From assembly GCF_029351045.1 (NCBI RefSeq), contig NZ_JARKIN010000001.1:3336501-3400500 (forward strand): a stretch of 64,000 bases of DNA, in the 5' to 3' direction. The notes below the pieces were generated by a model. It worked only from the letters and a program-made list of their open reading frames with translations, was not told where the DNA came from and made no database searches. This document shows, piece after piece, positions 63,713-64,000 of this stretch (within the stretch, counting starts at the first letter, position 1; each line of letters opens with the position of its first letter). The stretch comes from Streptomyces sp. WMMB303. GTDB lineage: Bacteria > Actinomycetota > Actinomycetes > Streptomycetales > Streptomycetaceae. Both the position numbers and the translations under genes were made by a program.

Positions 63713-64000
63713 CTATGCCCTCTGCGCGGCCAGTTCGTCGAGGGAATCGTGCCGTATTCGGTGCGTCGGAATCCCGAGCCCGCGCAGTGTCTCGACCCCG
63801 GTCCTGATCATTCCGGGCGGTCCGGAGAGGTAGCCGTCGTACGCGGGCCAGGGGCCGTATCTGCGTACCGCGTCCGGAAGCTCGCCCGCGAGCGCCTCAG
63901 CGGCCGAGGCCGCTCCCGCCGCGACGACGGGGCGCACCGACAGCCACCGGTGGCGGTCCTGGAGGCGCAGCATCGTCTCCAGGTCGTAGAGGTCCTGGTC
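63713..64000 (-). CDS. Flavohaemoprotein/globin-coupled reductase C-terminal part (partial, N-terminus off window)
   Basis: The reverse strand is open from the window edge to a TAG at 63713-63715. The readable end starts DQDLYDLETMLRLQDRHRWL and contains GPWPAYDGYLSGPPGMIRTG, the NAD-binding GPPxM signature of FNR-like reductase domains, as in Streptomyces globin-coupled flavohaemoproteins. Only the C-terminal 95 residues are in the window. The 111 bp between it and the PPOX-type gene contains no other gene. A role in NO detoxification is possible but cannot be shown here. Confidence 0.7.
   Translation of the reverse strand, partial: DQDLYDLETMLRLQDRHRWLSVRPVVAAGAASAAEALAGELPDAVRRYGPWPAYDGYLSGPPGMIRTGVETLRGLGIPTHRIRHDSLDELAAQRA

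Overview
The window reads as a core-chromosome segment of a high-GC actinomycete, almost certainly a Streptomyces. Support comes from the very G/C-rich third codon positions, frequent GTG and TTG starts, GTGA-type start/stop overlaps, Streptomyces-typical fused genes (cydDC in one chain, a hydrolase-SDR fusion) and gene order. From memory, not from a search, the order pepP, copper genes, pheA, serS, ABC operon, cydABDC, hisC-like, lacI-type, metallophosphoesterase, thiC matches the S. coelicolor region around SCO3925-SCO3970, roughly 50-100 kb from oriC in that species. No rRNA, complete tRNA, CRISPR array, insertion sequence or biosynthetic cluster was seen.

Layout. 1-6.2 kb: a primase/polymerase-like gene cut by the window edge, two SpoIIE/PP2C-type phosphatases flanking aminopeptidase P, and a small anti-sigma-type histidine-kinase-fold ATPase; together they look like partner-switching regulators. 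6.5-13.1 kb: a copper-handling cluster (membrane protein, YcnI-like protein, Sco lipoprotein, PCuAC lipoprotein, CopC-CopD fusion, Tat-exported DyP peroxidase). 13.1-16.9 kb: pheA, a 690-bp non-coding stretch with DnaA-box-like sites, serS and a HAD phosphatase overlapping it. 16.9-24 kb: a WYL regulator divergent from a DinB/mycothiol-type protein, an FAD oxidase, a small accessory patch with a phage-type DNA-binding protein, then a GntR regulator with an MFS exporter. 24.1-27.7 kb: a four-gene ABC exporter operon with two ATPases and two permeases. 28-38 kb: mostly single genes (hydrolase-SDR fusion, MerR, F420-type oxidoreductase, amidohydrolase, ArsC-like, epimerase, lipoprotein) plus pspAB-htpX.

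38.2-49 kb: a second HAD phosphatase, a divergent LysR/EamA pair around a 10-bp inverted repeat, a glyoxalase-fold protein, and the cytochrome bd operon cydA-cydB-cydDC with a Rex-type operator in front of cydA, followed by a HisC-like aminotransferase. 49.7-64 kb: a LacI-type regulator, a metallophosphoesterase with a hairpin-rich leader, a two-helix membrane protein, a cystathionine gamma-lyase-like enzyme, a fructosamine kinase-like/LMW-PTP/holin-like run, a cupin, a tiny membrane protein, a YibE/F-like protein, thiC behind a TPP riboswitch, a Nudix hydrolase, a PPOX-fold flavoprotein and the end of a flavohaemoprotein-like reductase.

Functionally the window combines respiration and copper supply (cyd, Sco/PCuAC/CopCD/DyP), redox-responsive control (Rex), stress proteolysis (HtpX) and housekeeping metabolism. 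I see no clear new multi-gene system. The best leads are the DnaA-box cluster around an AT-rich stretch upstream of serS, the small phage-like patch at 20.1-21.8 kb, a SpoIIE-type phosphatase that lacks a metal-binding Asp, the inverted-repeat operator overlapping two divergent start codons, and the structured leader at 51.1-51.3 kb.
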